The notes: generated from the sequence alone by a model not told the origin. A DNA stretch of 64,000 nucleotides from Aphidius gifuensis (GCF_014905175.1 NC_057791.1:5394001-5458000); one strand, 5' to 3'; counted from the first letter of the stretch, positions 48,022-60,985 are shown. Numbers and translations are program-made.

Positions 48022-50340
48022 TTCGGTGGTAGTAACGCCGTCCAGGTACCTTAAGTTTGGATTATCAATATTGTCAAAATTTTCACCAACGTTCTATATA
48101 TGAATTAAACTTTATTTTTTTTTTTTTCTTATGTTGATTAGAATCACCAGTATCGATGATTAAATTAAACCTATCCAAAAACTTGTATCAATTATTAAAA
48201 TAACAGTTTAAAAAATTCTTAATCACACACATTCACCAGCCACTCTTTTTTTTTTTTTTCATTAACACAAAACACAATATATATATAGTCTCTATTTAAA
48301 ATTTGATTTTCAACTTGCTGATTAAGTATTGTAGGCTGAAGACTCACTGTTCTATCCAAATTAACAAGTTGTAATATATGTCCCCCTGCACACAATCATC
48401 ACCAGACTAATACTTTTTTGATAAATACAATTCACAATTTTACACTTGATAATAAACACTTTTTCACAAAATATATGTCAATATACACAAATAATATTAT
48501 AATTTTTTAATTAAAAAAAATTAAATATTTAAAGAGTGGCCGGCAGAGCCGGCCGGCGGCCGACTGAAATCACCCAGAGGGTCTTTGAGTCCTTGGACTC
48601 TGCCGATAGACGATGGTAGATGTACCACTCTACTCTTCGCCTCCACCTTCACCGAGGATACACTCACTCTCCGTAGAGAGGAGCTAACTCTATGGATAGA
48701 CGGATGGATGGCTGGCGTGGATGGATGGATGGTTCGATGAATGAATGGAGAGGACTGTTGGGTTCCTGGAGAGGTCCTCACAACCGCTTAGACCCACTCA
48801 ACCAACGTTTGCTTGCTCGCTCGTTCGCCCGGGCGGCCTCACAGCCTCGCGAACCCGTAGACGACACGATGAGTCGAGTACCCACTACGGAGAAGTGCCT
48901 GGTACCAAGAGTCGTGATGAGATGTCCCCTTTTGCGTGTGAGAGGCCTATACGAAACTTGTTGTTGTTCACTAAATAGGAAGGGAGGAAGGCAAGCGTAA
49001 AGAGTTTACAAGACAACCCACCATTGGCTCAAATACACCAATTGAGTTGTTGCTTGTGATGGATTGGCTGTGGTTGCTTAAAAATTTTTTGTTAGAGTAG
49101 GGTTGTTTGAAATTTCATTGGATTTAGAGAGTATATTACGGGGTTGAAAGTGACCTATCGTGCTATGCGCGCTTTTGGCTATCTTGGCACAGTCACTAAC
49201 GTTGTACTGCAGTTTAAGTGGGGGAGCTCATGGCCCCGGCCATGGCCACCCAGTACTGACACAGCCCACCTGCGATGAAAATTACATGTTACGTTTCGTT
49301 CAACAAAAATTTTATACCTCAAGTTTATTTTTTTTTACTTGTGATTTTTGTATATTACACAATTTCGATACTAATCATATAGTTTTTATGGTGATAGAAA
49401 TATTGCATTAAAAAAATCTACTTTACTCATTTTTTCTAAAATATTTTTTAAACGATAAAAGTTAATAACTTTTTATTTTTTATCAAATTTTTAAAACTTA
49501 ATATTTTTTATATTTTATTTGTTGAAACTAGAAGAACGAGTTTAAAAGAAATTGTTTCAGATTTACTATGTTGGAAATCGAAATAATGAGCTTTATCTTG
49601 GCTTAACTTTATATTCAAAGTTAATTCCTAAAATAAGTTTTGAATTTGAATTTCAACCCTTATTGAATATAGCACTGCAAATGTTGATTTTTTTTTTTTT
49701 TGCATATTAATGGCAGCATTGAGTGAAACTTGTAATTTGTTTGTCTTCTCAAACCCCTAAAATCAACCCCTCAAAATTAAAAAACACCCCTGTGCACCGG
49801 GGTGTGTTAAAAAAACTCTCATGATAATTTATCGACTCATATTATATTTATCATTCGATTCAGCTGGATGCAATAGGCCATCTCTCGTTTTTTTTTTGCA
49901 TTTATTAGCGCTTTTTTTTTGGTCTTGTTTACAACGTAAATATTTTTATTTCAAAAACTATTATTGATTGTTATTTGTTATTGTTTTTTATTGTTATTTT
50001 AAGTTCCAAATCAATTGTTGATAATGATTAAAAACTTTAATTCCTTTCCAAGAAATATTTTTTCAAATTTTACTTAGATCATAGTCAAGTATAAAATTGC
50101 AGAAAGATTATTAATCTGAACGACAAAAAATATTAATTAATTACAACGCAAATATATAAAATGTTTAAATAACATTTGTAATTGTAATTTTAAATTATTT
50201 CAAATTCACTCACTAGTAATTTATTACTAGTCTACAAACTGGGGAGAAAATGGCCGAACACTTATTCCCAGAAAGGGAACAAGTCCAAAAAGTCTGACTG
50301 CACGTCTCTCGTCGTCTAGACTCTAGACGCTAAATTAAAA
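48022..50340. other. Bidirectional upstream region between scro and Prmt1, with a GC-rich island
   Basis: The two genes are transcribed divergently from this 2.3-kb gap. About 48530-48990 is by far the most GC-rich long stretch here, with a GGATGGAT microsatellite (about 48690-48760), palindromic GGCCGG elements, and no believable protein. It is probably the scro promoter and 5' leader; a GTGAGT donor-like site lies near 48660 on the minus strand. A second island is at about 49160-49280. The sequence just before 50341 is the Prmt1 5' leader. Confidence 0.5.
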
Positions 50341-52306
50341 ATGGCGACGCCTAGTGAAGTACCGGCAGACATCAGTAAAACCGACATTAAGTTAACCACT
50401 GATAATAATGTAAGTAAAATTAAATAAACATTAGAAAATTGTTATAAACATTCAAATCATCTTACTACTTAACTTCAATCAACTTTTCAATTCCATCAAT
50501 TCGTCAATCACGTCCTATTGAACTGTCGTTATGCTACACCTTCAAAAAATCGTTGCTTTTTTTTTTTTTTCTTCACACAAAGCATGCTTTTCAGATTGTA
50601 CCTCAAATATATTATTATATTAAAAAAATAATTAAACATCAACAAAATATTAATAAACATCCAAAATAATTAATACATCCTTATTAATCAATAATTTTAA
50701 CAATATAAAAATCATGTTATTTTTTGCTTGACAAGTATCAATGATGAGGTTAATCAATCAAAAAAATTCATGACATAAAATTTAATATTTCACATGAATT
50801 TTTTATATACGATGCTAAGATATATTATTCTCAAAATGGACGCTATTCATTTTGGCGGGCACGTGTAACGCCAATGTTAATATTTTATCAGTTGACGACA
50901 GTTGTGTGCTACAAATATACTCCATATAATCAATTACATAAAAATTATAATTAATCAACAATAAATAATAAATTAACATCATGAATAAAATTGTAATAAT
51001 ATTTACACCAATTAATTATCAAATAACTATATATTTTAATTTAATAATTTTTCAAATCAGCATCTTGCAGCGTGCGTGGTCTTGAATGACTATTTTTTTT
51101 TTTTTTTTTTTTGTATTTTTTCAATTGTTTAATTTAGTTTTATAATTATTAAAAAGTGTATTTAAATAATAGTTGCTAATTGTTGTTAAATATTTATAAT
51201 TATAGACATCAAAAATGGAAACAATGGAAGTTGCTGATACTGGAGTTGCATCTGGTACAACAAACAAAGATGAATCATCAACAAAAGATGAAACAACAAA
51301 TAATAAAGTATCAGTTGATGAAATGACATCACGTGATTATTATTTTGATTCATATGCACATTATGCAATTCACGAAGAAATGCTTAAAGATGAGGTTCGT
51401 ACAATAACCTATCGTAATTCAATGTATCACAATAAACATATATTCAAGGGTAAAGTTGTACTTGATATTGGTTGTGGTACTGGTATATTGTCAATGTTTG
51501 CTGCAAAAGCTGGTGCATCACATGTTATTGGTGTTGAATGCTCAAATATTGTTGAATATGCTGAAAAAATTGTTGAAGCTAATAATTTATCAGATGTAAT
51601 ATCAATTGTTAAGGGTAAAGTTGAAGAAATTGTATTACCAAAAGGTGTTGAAAAAGTTGATATTATAATATCAGAATGGATGGGTTATTGTTTATTTTAT
51701 GAATCAATGTTGGATACTGTATTGTATGCACGTGATAAATGGCTTAAAGAAGATGGTATGTTGTTTCCTGATAAAGCAACATTATTTATTTGTGGTATTG
51801 AAGATCGTCAATATAAAGATGAAAAAATTAATTGGTGGGATGATGTTTATGGTTTTAATATGTCAAGTATACGTAAAGTTGCAATAAGTGAACCACTTGT
51901 TGATGTTGTTGATCCAAAACAAGTTGTTACAAATGCATGTCTTATTAAAGAAGTTGATCTTTATACTGTTAAAAAATCAGATTTGGAATTTTCATCACCA
52001 TTTAGTTTACAAGTACGAAGAAATGATTATGTACAAGCATTAGTTACATTTTTTAATATTGAATTTACAAAATGCCATAAACGTATTGGTTTTAGTACAG
52101 CACCAGAAGCACAATATACACATTGGAAACAAACTGTATTTTATTTTGATGAATATATGACTGTTAAAAAAGGTGAAGAAGTATTTGGTACATTTTCAAT
52201 GAAACCAAATGCACGTAATTATCGTGATTTAGATTTCAGTATTGATTTGGATTTTAAAGGTGAATTATGTGAAGTACATGAAACCAATACTTATCGTATG
52301 CGTTAA
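50341..52306 (+). CDS. Prmt1: Protein arginine N-methyltransferase 1, two exons
   Basis: Exon 1 is 50341-50409 (ATGGCGACGCC start) and exon 2 is 51206-52306, joined in phase 0, for 389 residues (human PRMT1 is about 371). It transfers methyl groups from S-adenosylmethionine to arginines of histones and RNA-binding proteins, forming asymmetric dimethylarginine. Visible features are the YFDSYAHYAIHEEMLKDE helix region (about 68-85), motif I VLDIGCGTGIL (about 108-118), the double-E loop SEWMGYCLFYESM (about 179-191, with both catalytic glutamates), and the THW loop near the C-terminus. The C-terminus ends TYRMR, as in family members. An ATG at 51215 in exon 2 could start a shorter form lacking 26 residues; I prefer 50341 because of the exact splice phase. 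AATAAA follows at 52407-52412. Confidence 0.97.
50410..51205 (+). other. Prmt1 intron 1
   Basis: A 796-base intron from GTAAGT to TTATAG. It is A/T-rich with a long T-run near 51091-51112. No gene is seen. Confidence 0.8.
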
Positions 52307-52771
52307 ATTAGAAGAAAAAAAAAAACAAAATTTATTGAAACTAAAAATAATAATTTTTATATTATTTTCAATAATTATTATCTTCCATAATTTTCATCGA
52401 ATTTTCAATAAACAAAGTCTCGATAAATAAACAATAATAAATTCAACGACAACTATGATTTAAAATATTTTATTTATACATGAACAAACGAAAGAAAAAA
52501 AAAAAAAAAACTGAAAATTGTACTCAGGAATTGACGCTTTTTTTTAACAACTATTATTATATAAATATCGTGGATCTACAATTTAAGATAATAATAAATG
52601 AACAAAAATAAAAAAATAAATAAAAACCATTTGCTACATCAATAATACAACAAATTATTTTTTATTTATTTAAACAGAAAAAAAACTTATTACCAATGCA
52701 TATAATCCTTTTTTATTTTATAAATATTATATTTACAGATTTATTATTATTTTTTTGTGTTTAAAAAATTA
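52307..52771. other. Shared 3' interval of Prmt1 and Exoc5
   Basis: The stops of the convergent Prmt1 and Exoc5 genes are 465 bases apart. The interval is A/T-rich and should hold both 3' UTRs, which may overlap. Prmt1 has an AATAAA at 52407-52412, and Exoc5 has TTTATT (AATAAA on the minus strand) upstream of its end near 52710. Confidence 0.6.
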
Positions 52772-55265
52772 TTACGTTGTAAGGCCTTTTAATAAATTTG
52801 CCAATTTTTGAGTTTTATAATCTGTTCGAAGTTGGATGAAACTTGTAAGTGTTGAACTATCCAAAATTGCCTAGAAAAAATAAACAATCAGTAAGTATTA
52901 TTTTCGTCAAAATATTTAGATGATTAAAAAGAATAAATAAGAAAATAATTTACCAATTGATCACCAGTACAAACTTGTTTTAAATTAGCTGGTTTAACAA
53001 GTAATAAATTACAAAGTGCATGAAGTGTATCAAACAATGATGTGACAATATCAATATTAATTTCTTTAACACATTTTCTATATTCATTCATATCACAAAT
53101 AGCACACATTGCACCAGCAGAATTAAATTGATATTGTTGTAAATGTTCATAAATAACACGATGAAAACGTATACCAAATTCAGTCAATATACTTTCAGCA
53201 TTATTACCATCAAGACTATCATGTATATGACGTATCATTGTTTTAACATATTGTACAACAACAAGACATGCTGGTGTACTTAATGTATCAACATCTGTAT
53301 CTGGTTTAAAATCACTTTTTTTTTGTTCACATTGAAGATACATTTTAACCCAACCAACAATTGCATTTATACTACGATCAAGACCAGTATCAAGTTTTAT
53401 TTCAGTTTGTAATAATACTTGTTTATGACGTGCTATACAATCAGCATGTTTTGGAGTTGATCTAAAAAATTAAAAATATATATTATTTATAGGCCAATTC
53501 ATATATAAATGTTAACTTACATGACAAGTGGTACTAGACTTTCATTAAATTGTTCTTCAAGTAATTTAACAATAACATTACATTGTCTAACAACATTAAA
53601 AAAATATATTTCAGGTGGTGTACGACTTTCTGGTATTGGTACACTTTGTAAACCTAATTCAAGTGCATAATCAACATGTTCATTCATTAAATATTGTAAT
53701 AATATATCATATATTTGTAATGCATTTGATGATAAATCTGATAATTGTGATAATAATTGACATCTTGTAAATGCAAGTTTACTTCTTTGTAATAATCCAA
53801 TAGCAAGTTCTTCTGATAAAAATGTTTCACCTCCATAATCTTCAATTTGTGCAATATTAATATTTGTTCTTGTTCCAATAACAGCTTGTAAATCACGTCT
53901 TAATTCTTGAAAACCACCAGTTTGTATTTGTTTTTTTTGATGATTTTTAGAATCATAATATTCCATTAATAATGATGCTGATTTTTCACGTAATGCTTTT
54001 AATTCAATGCTATAAATTGAATAAACTAAATTAATTATCATTTGGATTTTAATATTTTATATTAATTTAATTTTACCTTATATATGAATCAAGATGTTTT
54101 TGAAATATATTACGTGTTAATTTTGTTAAATATGCATCATCAGTACCCATTTCAAATATTTTTAAATCACTTGATAATTTTTCTGTTTTTGAATATAATT
54201 CATATAAATTTGTTAAATATTTATCTGAATCATTTTTATCACTTAATTTAGCAACACTATATTTTTGTAATCTTAAATGATAAATATTTAATACAAATTT
54301 TGCCATAACTTGTTCAGGATTTGTAAATACAATTTTCATTAATTTATAATTTTTCATACACATTGGTATAACATCAAGAAATACATCTTTACCACCAAAT
54401 GTTGCCATTTGACTTTGTTCAATAAATGCATCAATACATTGTGAATAACCTTTAAAATGTAATAAAACTGATGCAAGTTCTTTCATACGTTCAGCATCAT
54501 CACTATTATGTGCTCTTACAAATTCTTCAATTAAATTACGTTCAATTTCATCATATTTTGATGCTATTTTTTCTTTAGCTTTATCAAATTTTTCTGATGG
54601 TAATTCTTGTGATATTAAATGAAGTTTTTGTATAACATCAGCTGCAATATCCAACTAAAAAATAAAACATAATTATATACATACATTTCTTCAAGTATAT
54701 TAGTAATTAAATAAATTAAATTTTAACTGACATTTGATTTATCAGTAAAAATTGGATCAGTCAATGGTCCAGGAATAAGAAATTCTGAAAAATGTCTCAT
54801 TAATTTTTGTGCTTCAACAGCTCTTGCTCTTGGTGTATTGACACTTTCTAATTGATCACCAAGATGTAATACTTTTGTTGCAACAAAATTAATACGTTCA
54901 TCAAGTTGATGAAATAAATCCATAGCTTTTTTATTATTTTCTTGTAATTCAATTATTTCAAATGCATGTCTTGATTCTTCTTCTTTAAGTGCACTTTCAA
55001 GTTTTTCACATTTTTTTTGTTGACGTTCTTGTAGTATATGAAGATCTTTTATAGCATGAAGAAATGTTTCATGTACTAAAACTGGATCAAATGAACCTTT
55101 AACACCATCAACAACTGAATCATTAACTGTTCGCCAGGCTAAACGTTCAACAAATTCTTCAGGATCAAATGGTTCCTTAAAAATAAATAAATTTTAGAAT
55201 ATATTGATATTATTTATAAAAATATTATTAACCTGCTCAAGCTCTTTCATGTATTGTTGCATCAT
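52772..55265 (-). CDS. Sec10: Exocyst complex component 5 (Sec10), six exons
   Basis: Minus-strand exons: 55265-55233, 55175-54732, 54654-54077, 54009-53521, 53461-52954 and 52870-52772. All are GT-AG with matching phases, giving 716 residues (human EXOC5 is 708). The start MMQQYMKELEQ is followed by EPFDPEEFVERLAWR, a conserved Sec10 N-terminal block. A coiled-coil stretch rich in E, K and Q (about residues 50-110) is the part that packs into the exocyst core bundle. The helical remainder carries recognisable phrases such as IPGPLTDPIFT and, at the C-terminus, TSFIQLRTDYK. The complex tethers secretory vesicles to the plasma membrane; Sec10 pairs with Sec15. All five introns are under 85 bases, unlike those of scro. 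The donor of exon 2 (GTCAGT) is slightly weak. Exon 1 offers two adjacent ATGs. Confidence 0.95.
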
Positions 55266-58200
55266 CTTGATTGTTGACAATTAAACTGTCTAAATTATTC
55301 AATTGTCATTTACTTTTATCAAAAATAAAAACAAACAATAAACACAAAATTCATCATTCAAATAACTCTAACTTTTAAAAAATTTATAAACAATTTAAAT
55401 TTATAATAAATAATAAAATATATATTTTATTCAACACAATTCAACAGTAATCAAACTGTCAAAATAATAAACTGTTTTATTTTTTTATATAAAAATTCAT
55501 AAATTGGAGCAAAAAAGGGGAGGATCGAAAATTTTTTTAGGGTTATTTTACACCATTTTTTATATCATACATTAGTCAACAAAAAAAATCTTTTCAATAA
55601 CAAATGATGGTAAAAAAACTGCGCGCCAAATTTTTGAAAAATTTATTATTTTAAAATTAATATGATAAATTACATACTAAAAAAAATATCAGTTTCATAT
55701 ATTTCAATTATAATTATGTTTATTTTTAATAAACAATTGTAATTAGTATAAAAAAATACAACTTTTTCACATAATGATTAATTATGAGAGCATTGATTAC
55801 TAATTATATTTCTTACAGCTGATTGAGCATTAAATAAAAATTATTATGAAGCTTAAAATTATTTATTAATTACAATTTCATTATATAAAAAAATATATTA
55901 GAGTTTTTTTGCAGGTATTAAGGTCTTTTTACACAGCCAAGTTATATTTAACTATACGCAGATGTTACAACCACGTGATTAAAATTCAAGCACGCTGATT
56001 TGTCTAAAAATAAAACTAGACTGGGAACTTTGACAGTACATGTTTATCTTTGTCATTTAATATTGTTGTCTCTTTTTCTTTTGTCCTGTACTCCTTGTGT
56101 TCTCGTCAAAATTTTCTCAGTTTTTCTGTCGTCCGTCCCCCGGAGTCAGCCGATTAAACCACGGAGTCACGGCCTCGCCATATTTGTTGTTGTGGACGAA
56201 TTGAATGGATAGGTAAAAACTGATAAAAGCTGATTGATTATAAAACTGTCTCAACTGACTGATAAAAAATAACAACAAAACCCTAAAAATATTTTGTTTT
56301 TTTTCATTTTTAACGTTACACAATAAAAACTTATATTTAAAAATAATTTTTTTTTACTCAGTGAACTTGTCAAACATGGATGTTTTATGTGACTTGTAAA
56401 ATTTTCAAAGATAAAAATATATAAACTCAGTGAAAATTTATATATACAATCAAAAAAAAAAGTACATTTAAAAAAAGAGTAAAAAAAAAAAAAAATTATA
56501 CAGTGTGACGTTTTGTATTACAATTGTTTTTTTTTTTTTTTTTTTTTTTTATTTCATGAACAATATATAAATGTAATGACTTTTAGTGCAACGAAAGACA
56601 ATAGTTTAGAGAAAAAGTGAACAAAGGAGAATTAAAAAAAAAACAAAGGTAAAAATAAAATATAATTTGCATTGTCTTGTATATCTAGGAGAAAATATAT
56701 TTCATCTATTTCGACTTTGTCTCCCTTAGCTTAAAATGTCGTAAATTTTTTTTGTTTTTTTTTTTAAATTATTTTGTATATAACCCGGAAAAAGAGGTGG
56801 AAATGCACGTCGATCGCAGGAGATATTTGGAGGGGCGACACCCCTGGAATGGGCTCGGGGTCGTCGTACGATTGTCAGCCGGGAGTCTATCGAACCCTCC
56901 AAGAGGTGGCTGACTGACACAACTGTTGTGCATTCATAGCGACCCATATAATTTTTGTAAATATTTTATAATAAATATTTACTTTTATTTTTCATGTTAT
57001 TTTTAATGTTAAAAAATTCTCTATCATTTTTTAATAATATTGCGCGAAACATAAACGTCAACAGTGAATTTTTTCAGTACAAATGACATTTGAAAAAAAA
57101 AAAAATAATAATCAATAACTAGAGTCATCGGAATCACAAATCAGCTGTTTTTATTTATTTTTTTTTTTTTGTTTACATTGCACTTTCTTTGTTTATTTTT
57201 AACATAAATTTTTTTAAATGGCAATTCATTGTTTTTAATATAAATATTCAAATTATTTTATTATTTTTTTAAAATTATTATTTTAATAGAAAGTGTTTCA
57301 CCTTCATGCAGTGGGTGAAAGTAAAAAAATTTTAGTCTCAAATTACATGGTTATAATAATTTAAGTGAAAGGCCACCTGGACTTGTAGAAAACAACAAGA
57401 GATATTCCGATAATAATTTCAAGGCTCTTGTTTAAAACTCCATTTGTTTATTATTATTATAAAATATGTATGTATCATCGTGAATTTTAGTAATTAAAAT
57501 TTGATAATCAATACATTTTAAACTAGGAAAAGGCAATCATTTTCATACTCATGTTGGCTATTTAATTTTTATATTCAACTGTGTGATAATGTTGGTTTAT
57601 CTATTATGCTCATGAAGATGCAATAAGTAGCAGGTTTACAAAAAAAAGTATATCATTATTTCATTTGATGAAATAAATCTCTGGCTTATCAGCTACCAGG
57701 CTGATACAGAAATAATAAGAGTTTGATAGTATTTAAATAGTGGTAGATTATAATTTAGTAATTTACAATAATTATTAAAATAATTTATTTAATCTTATTA
57801 TACAATAGTACATATTAACTTGACTATCTTATTTTATATTTGTTGAGAAGGTGTATTACAAAAGCTTTGTATACTTAAACTGCATCTACATTAATTTATT
57901 CAAATTTGTAATTGTTTTATTTAATTATTAATGATGTGAGGTTTCAAATAATTTTTAAAGACATTAATATATGAAAAGCTAGGTGACAATTGCTATGTAT
58001 TTAAGACAATGGTCTAGTTTCACTATATTACTTCTTGTTTAAATTAAATTATATATTTATAACAACATGGAAATGAAAATATTAACAAGTAATTGTCTAG
58101 CACTATGTAAATAACAAAAATAAAACGTAATATTGTTTAGTAAAAAATTAATAAATATTTTATATCTAATAAAATTGTTTAATGAAAAAAATTTTTAATT

Positions 58201-58368
58201 TTCATGTTTTTTTTTTTGTTGAATAGGGTTGCGAAAGGTCGGGACTGTGACACAACATTCAAGATAATTAATGGAGGCCGAGATTGAACGGTGATCGAGC
58301 AAATATTGTTTTAAAAAAAAAAACTTAAATATTTTAAAAACAATAGTGGACCGTCGTGTCGCACATAG
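55266..58368. other. Divergent upstream region between Sec10 and Zswim8
   Basis: No protein gene is supported. Higher-complexity islands at about 55905-56215 and 56780-56950 look like promoter or non-coding leader exons, probably of Zswim8. A GTAAAA donor-like site follows an ATG at 56205, but its phase does not fit the Zswim8 exon. A short upstream ATG frame is near 58272. The remainder is A/T low-complexity DNA. Confidence 0.45.
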
Positions 58369-58693
58369 TACGTACGACAATTAAAACTGGCGGGGAATTT
58401 AGCTCGGTCCCCCGTGGTGGTGGGTGGAAATAATAGTGGCAACGGGGGTGGTGGAACAGGGGGTAACAGTGGTAATCAACAATCAGGTGGTCGGGGTAAT
58501 GGTGAAGATGGTGCCCAGGCAAGATCGATACTTGATTGGGAAGAGGCCGATGGATATTCCTTTGAGGATTCAGATCGTTTTGAAGAAGACTCGCTTTGCA
58601 GCTGGAGTAGCGAAGCTGAATCACTTATCAACAACTGGCGTGGCTGGCGACGACCGCCTGCTGGCTTTGGACTATCCAAAAAGTCATCCGAAG
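58369..58693 (+). CDS. Zswim8: ZSWIM8 (Dora) first recognisable coding exon, 5' end unresolved, 3' exons beyond window
   Basis: The frame opens after a TAG at 58366-58368 and ends at a GTCAGT donor at 58694, in phase 1. After a Gly/Asn/Ser-rich leader it encodes DGYSFEDSDRFEEDSLCSW, followed by SEAESLINNWRGWRRP. This closely matches the N-terminus of vertebrate ZSWIM8 (GERFSFEDSDRFEEDSLCSF, then SEAESLCQNWRGWRK). ZSWIM8 is the substrate receptor of a Cullin-3 ubiquitin ligase that drives target-directed microRNA degradation by destroying Argonaute. No ATG lies in frame in this exon. Either an upstream exon supplies the start (AG acceptors at 58366-58368 and near 58402), or initiation is non-AUG, for instance at the CTG at 58387 with A at -3 and G at +4. 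The next exon is not found in the following 5.3 kb. Confidence 0.85.
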
Positions 58694-60043
58694 GTCAGTT
58701 ACACTCAATTATTATATATTCCTTTTAAATCACCTAAAAAACATGATTCTTTTTTCATTACATGAAATATTAGTTTTAAAATTAAAAAACGAATTTCTTA
58801 TTTAAAAACAAACAAAAAAAAACCATTTAAATAGCACTTTTTTTTAAAGCAATTATTAATACATAGGAAATAAATATTTGGTCGTAATAAAAGATGTTAT
58901 GTTGCATCGTTACACCAGTCTGATGAATGGCTTTGATAGCGAAATTTTTTTATCGAAAGTTTACGTCACTATGGTTGATTTCAGGATACGTATGTATGGT
59001 TAGTACTTAGAAATAAAAAAAAGGAATTAACACTGTATAGTGAGAGGTTGTTGGCCGCAAACGATGTCGCTAATAAGAGCTAAAAAAAAAAAAAAATTGT
59101 AACCGTCAGAAGACTGTTAGCTGACGCAGGGTCAGTTACCTAAATGAACGAATCAAATAAAAAGAAGAATATTTATGACTCAAGTTATAATCAAATATAA
59201 TTTGACATTTGCGAGATATCAGTCTATTTTAGGAAATGAGTAAATTTATAAAATGATCAAAAAATAAGGACAACTTTAGTCCCTGTTTGGACTCAAGCAA
59301 GTTTAAAATGTGACAAAAAGAAAAAGCGATAGTGGTGTCTCACTCGTTTTGTGGTAGCGGCTGAGAGAATTTCAGTTGGCCTAGGTTAAAACTTTTCTGG
59401 TCGATGTCAGTACTCATGTAGCCATACATATACTCATATATACGATAATATTGTGTTCATCCACACATGTAAACCAACTTTATGAATATGTGTTGGTTTA
59501 TCACATTCGATCCGCCAGCATTTTGCACATTTAGCCCAGGCATTGCACAGTTACTTTTCTCACAATTGAATATTTACAATTTGGTAAATATTAACAATCA
59601 AAATTGATTTTCCTGGTTGTCGTTAAATTGACATAAGTCAAATTATAATCTGTCAAATTTTTATTAATTAATGAATCGATTATTTTTAATTTTTTTCCAC
59701 TATTTTTATTATAAATTTATATTTTTTTTCCACTATTTTTATTCTAAATTTATATCCAATTTATACGGGCAACTGGTGCAGCCAATAACTATACAATCAG
59801 TTAAATGAAAGTATTGCAGTAATAGCCATTGTCAAAAGGCAGCTGAGAACTGCTGCCCTCATACATCAAAATATAATATTTTCCAATTAAATTCTCTAAT
59901 AAATTTGTTAAATTGATCGTTAATTCATTTGTTTTTTATCTTTACTTTTTCTATGGGAAATTAAATTGAAATTTTCAATAAAATTATATGTAATTTAAAA
60001 AAAAAAAATGTTTATTGAAAAATATCAAAAAAAAAAAGGGTCT

Positions 60044-60114
60044 TGCATCGGCCGGGAATCGAACCCGGGTCGCCCGCGTGGCAGGCGAGCATTCTACCAC
60101 TGAACCACCGATGC
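60044..60114 (-). tRNA. tRNA-Gly (GCC), copy 1
   Basis: A 71-base cloverleaf: acceptor GCATCGG/CCGATGC, anticodon loop CTGCCAC with GCC, T arm CCGGG/CCCGG with TTCGATT, and A73. A T-run follows as terminator. It is the only one of the six on the minus strand and lies about 310 bases from copy 2, head to head. Confidence 0.97.
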
Positions 60115-60423
60115 TGATATTTGGGGTCCCCAAAATTCCAGATTTTAGCAAAGTCGCTTTTCGAATTAGCTTGATCTCGCTCAGTGAAAACGTCGTACAC
60201 TCTTGTACGCGTTGACTCTTTCTATTATAAAGAAAATGTGTACGAGACAACCCGTACAAGAATGAACTTATAAGTTGAAGTCCTAACGCTTCTCAAAGGT
60301 CTATCTTTCTAACAAGATAACTTAAAACTATCAAGTTTTTCTTGACCATTCTAATTTGTCTAAAAATAGTCATAGAAAGGCTCTCTCGGAACAAGAACTC
60401 AATATTCTCAAGGTCCTACATCA

Positions 60424-60494
60424 GCATCGGTGGTTCAGTGGTAGAATGCTCGCCTGCCACGCGGGCGACCCGGGTTCGATTCCCGGCCGATGCA
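60424..60494 (+). tRNA. tRNA-Gly (GCC), copy 2
   Basis: Complete 71-base cloverleaf with anticodon GCC and T loop TTCGATT. It starts the plus-strand array and is followed by a T-run terminator. It is in the same orientation as Zswim8. Confidence 0.97.
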
Positions 60495-60586
60495 ATTGTA
60501 TATTTTTTTTTTATTCGAAAATCATCTATTCACTCATCCAGATGAATAGCACTTGGAAAAAACTAAGAGAACTCTGGACACCATCA

Positions 60587-60657
60587 GCATCGGTGGTTCA
60601 GTGGTAGAATGCTCGCCTGCCACGCGGGCGACCCGGGTTCAATTCCCGGCCGATGCA
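60587..60657 (+). tRNA. tRNA-Gly (GCC), copy 3 (T-loop variant)
   Basis: Identical to copy 2 except for TTCAATT in the T loop (purine 57 is A instead of G). This is compatible with function and with the internal B-box promoter. A short T-run (TTATTTTTT) follows. Confidence 0.95.
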
Positions 60658-60750
60658 AGCCTTTATTTTTTATAGTTTCAAATTCATATTTTTTACTTAT
60701 CCAACTGAAAAACAGTCTAAAAATACTAGAAATAATCGTGGAGGTCATCA

Positions 60751-60821
60751 GCATCGGTGGTTCAGTGGTAGAATGCTCGCCTGCCACGCGGGCGACCCGG
60801 GTTCGATTCCCGGCCGATGCA
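60751..60821 (+). tRNA. tRNA-Gly (GCC), copy 4
   Basis: Complete cloverleaf, anticodon GCC. The unit from this gene to the next is nearly identical to the unit starting at copy 3, with a 164-base period, so the two units arose by tandem duplication. Confidence 0.97.
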
Positions 60822-60914
60822 AGCCTTTATTTTTTATAGTTTCAAATTCATATTTTCTACTTATCCAACTGAAAAACTGTCTGAAAATACTAAAAATAAT
60901 CGTGGAGGTCATCA

Positions 60915-60985
60915 GCATCGGTGGTTCAGTGGTAGAATGCTCGCCTGCCACGCGGGCGACCCGGGTTCGATTCCCGGCCGATGCA
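60915..60985 (+). tRNA. tRNA-Gly (GCC), copy 5
   Basis: Complete cloverleaf, anticodon GCC, T loop TTCGATT. It lies 164 bases after copy 4. Its 3' flank resembles that of copy 2, not copies 3 and 4, showing a two-unit duplication pattern. Confidence 0.97.

Noticed and set aside
48521..49000. Several overlapping ORFs in the GC-rich island upstream of scro
   Set aside because: They are long only because GC-rich DNA has few stops. The residues are Arg/Ser/Pro-rich without motifs, and frames compete on both strands.
51699..51887. 62-codon frame inside Prmt1
   Set aside because: It is an out-of-frame shadow of the methyltransferase exon.
56205..56212. Start exon for Zswim8 (ATG GAT AG before GTAAAA)
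   Set aside because: Its phase (2) does not join in frame to either acceptor available ahead of the conserved Zswim8 exon.
56726..56947. 73-codon minus-strand ORF in a GC-elevated island
   Set aside because: No family resemblance and no splice support. A promoter or leader island upstream of Zswim8 is more likely.
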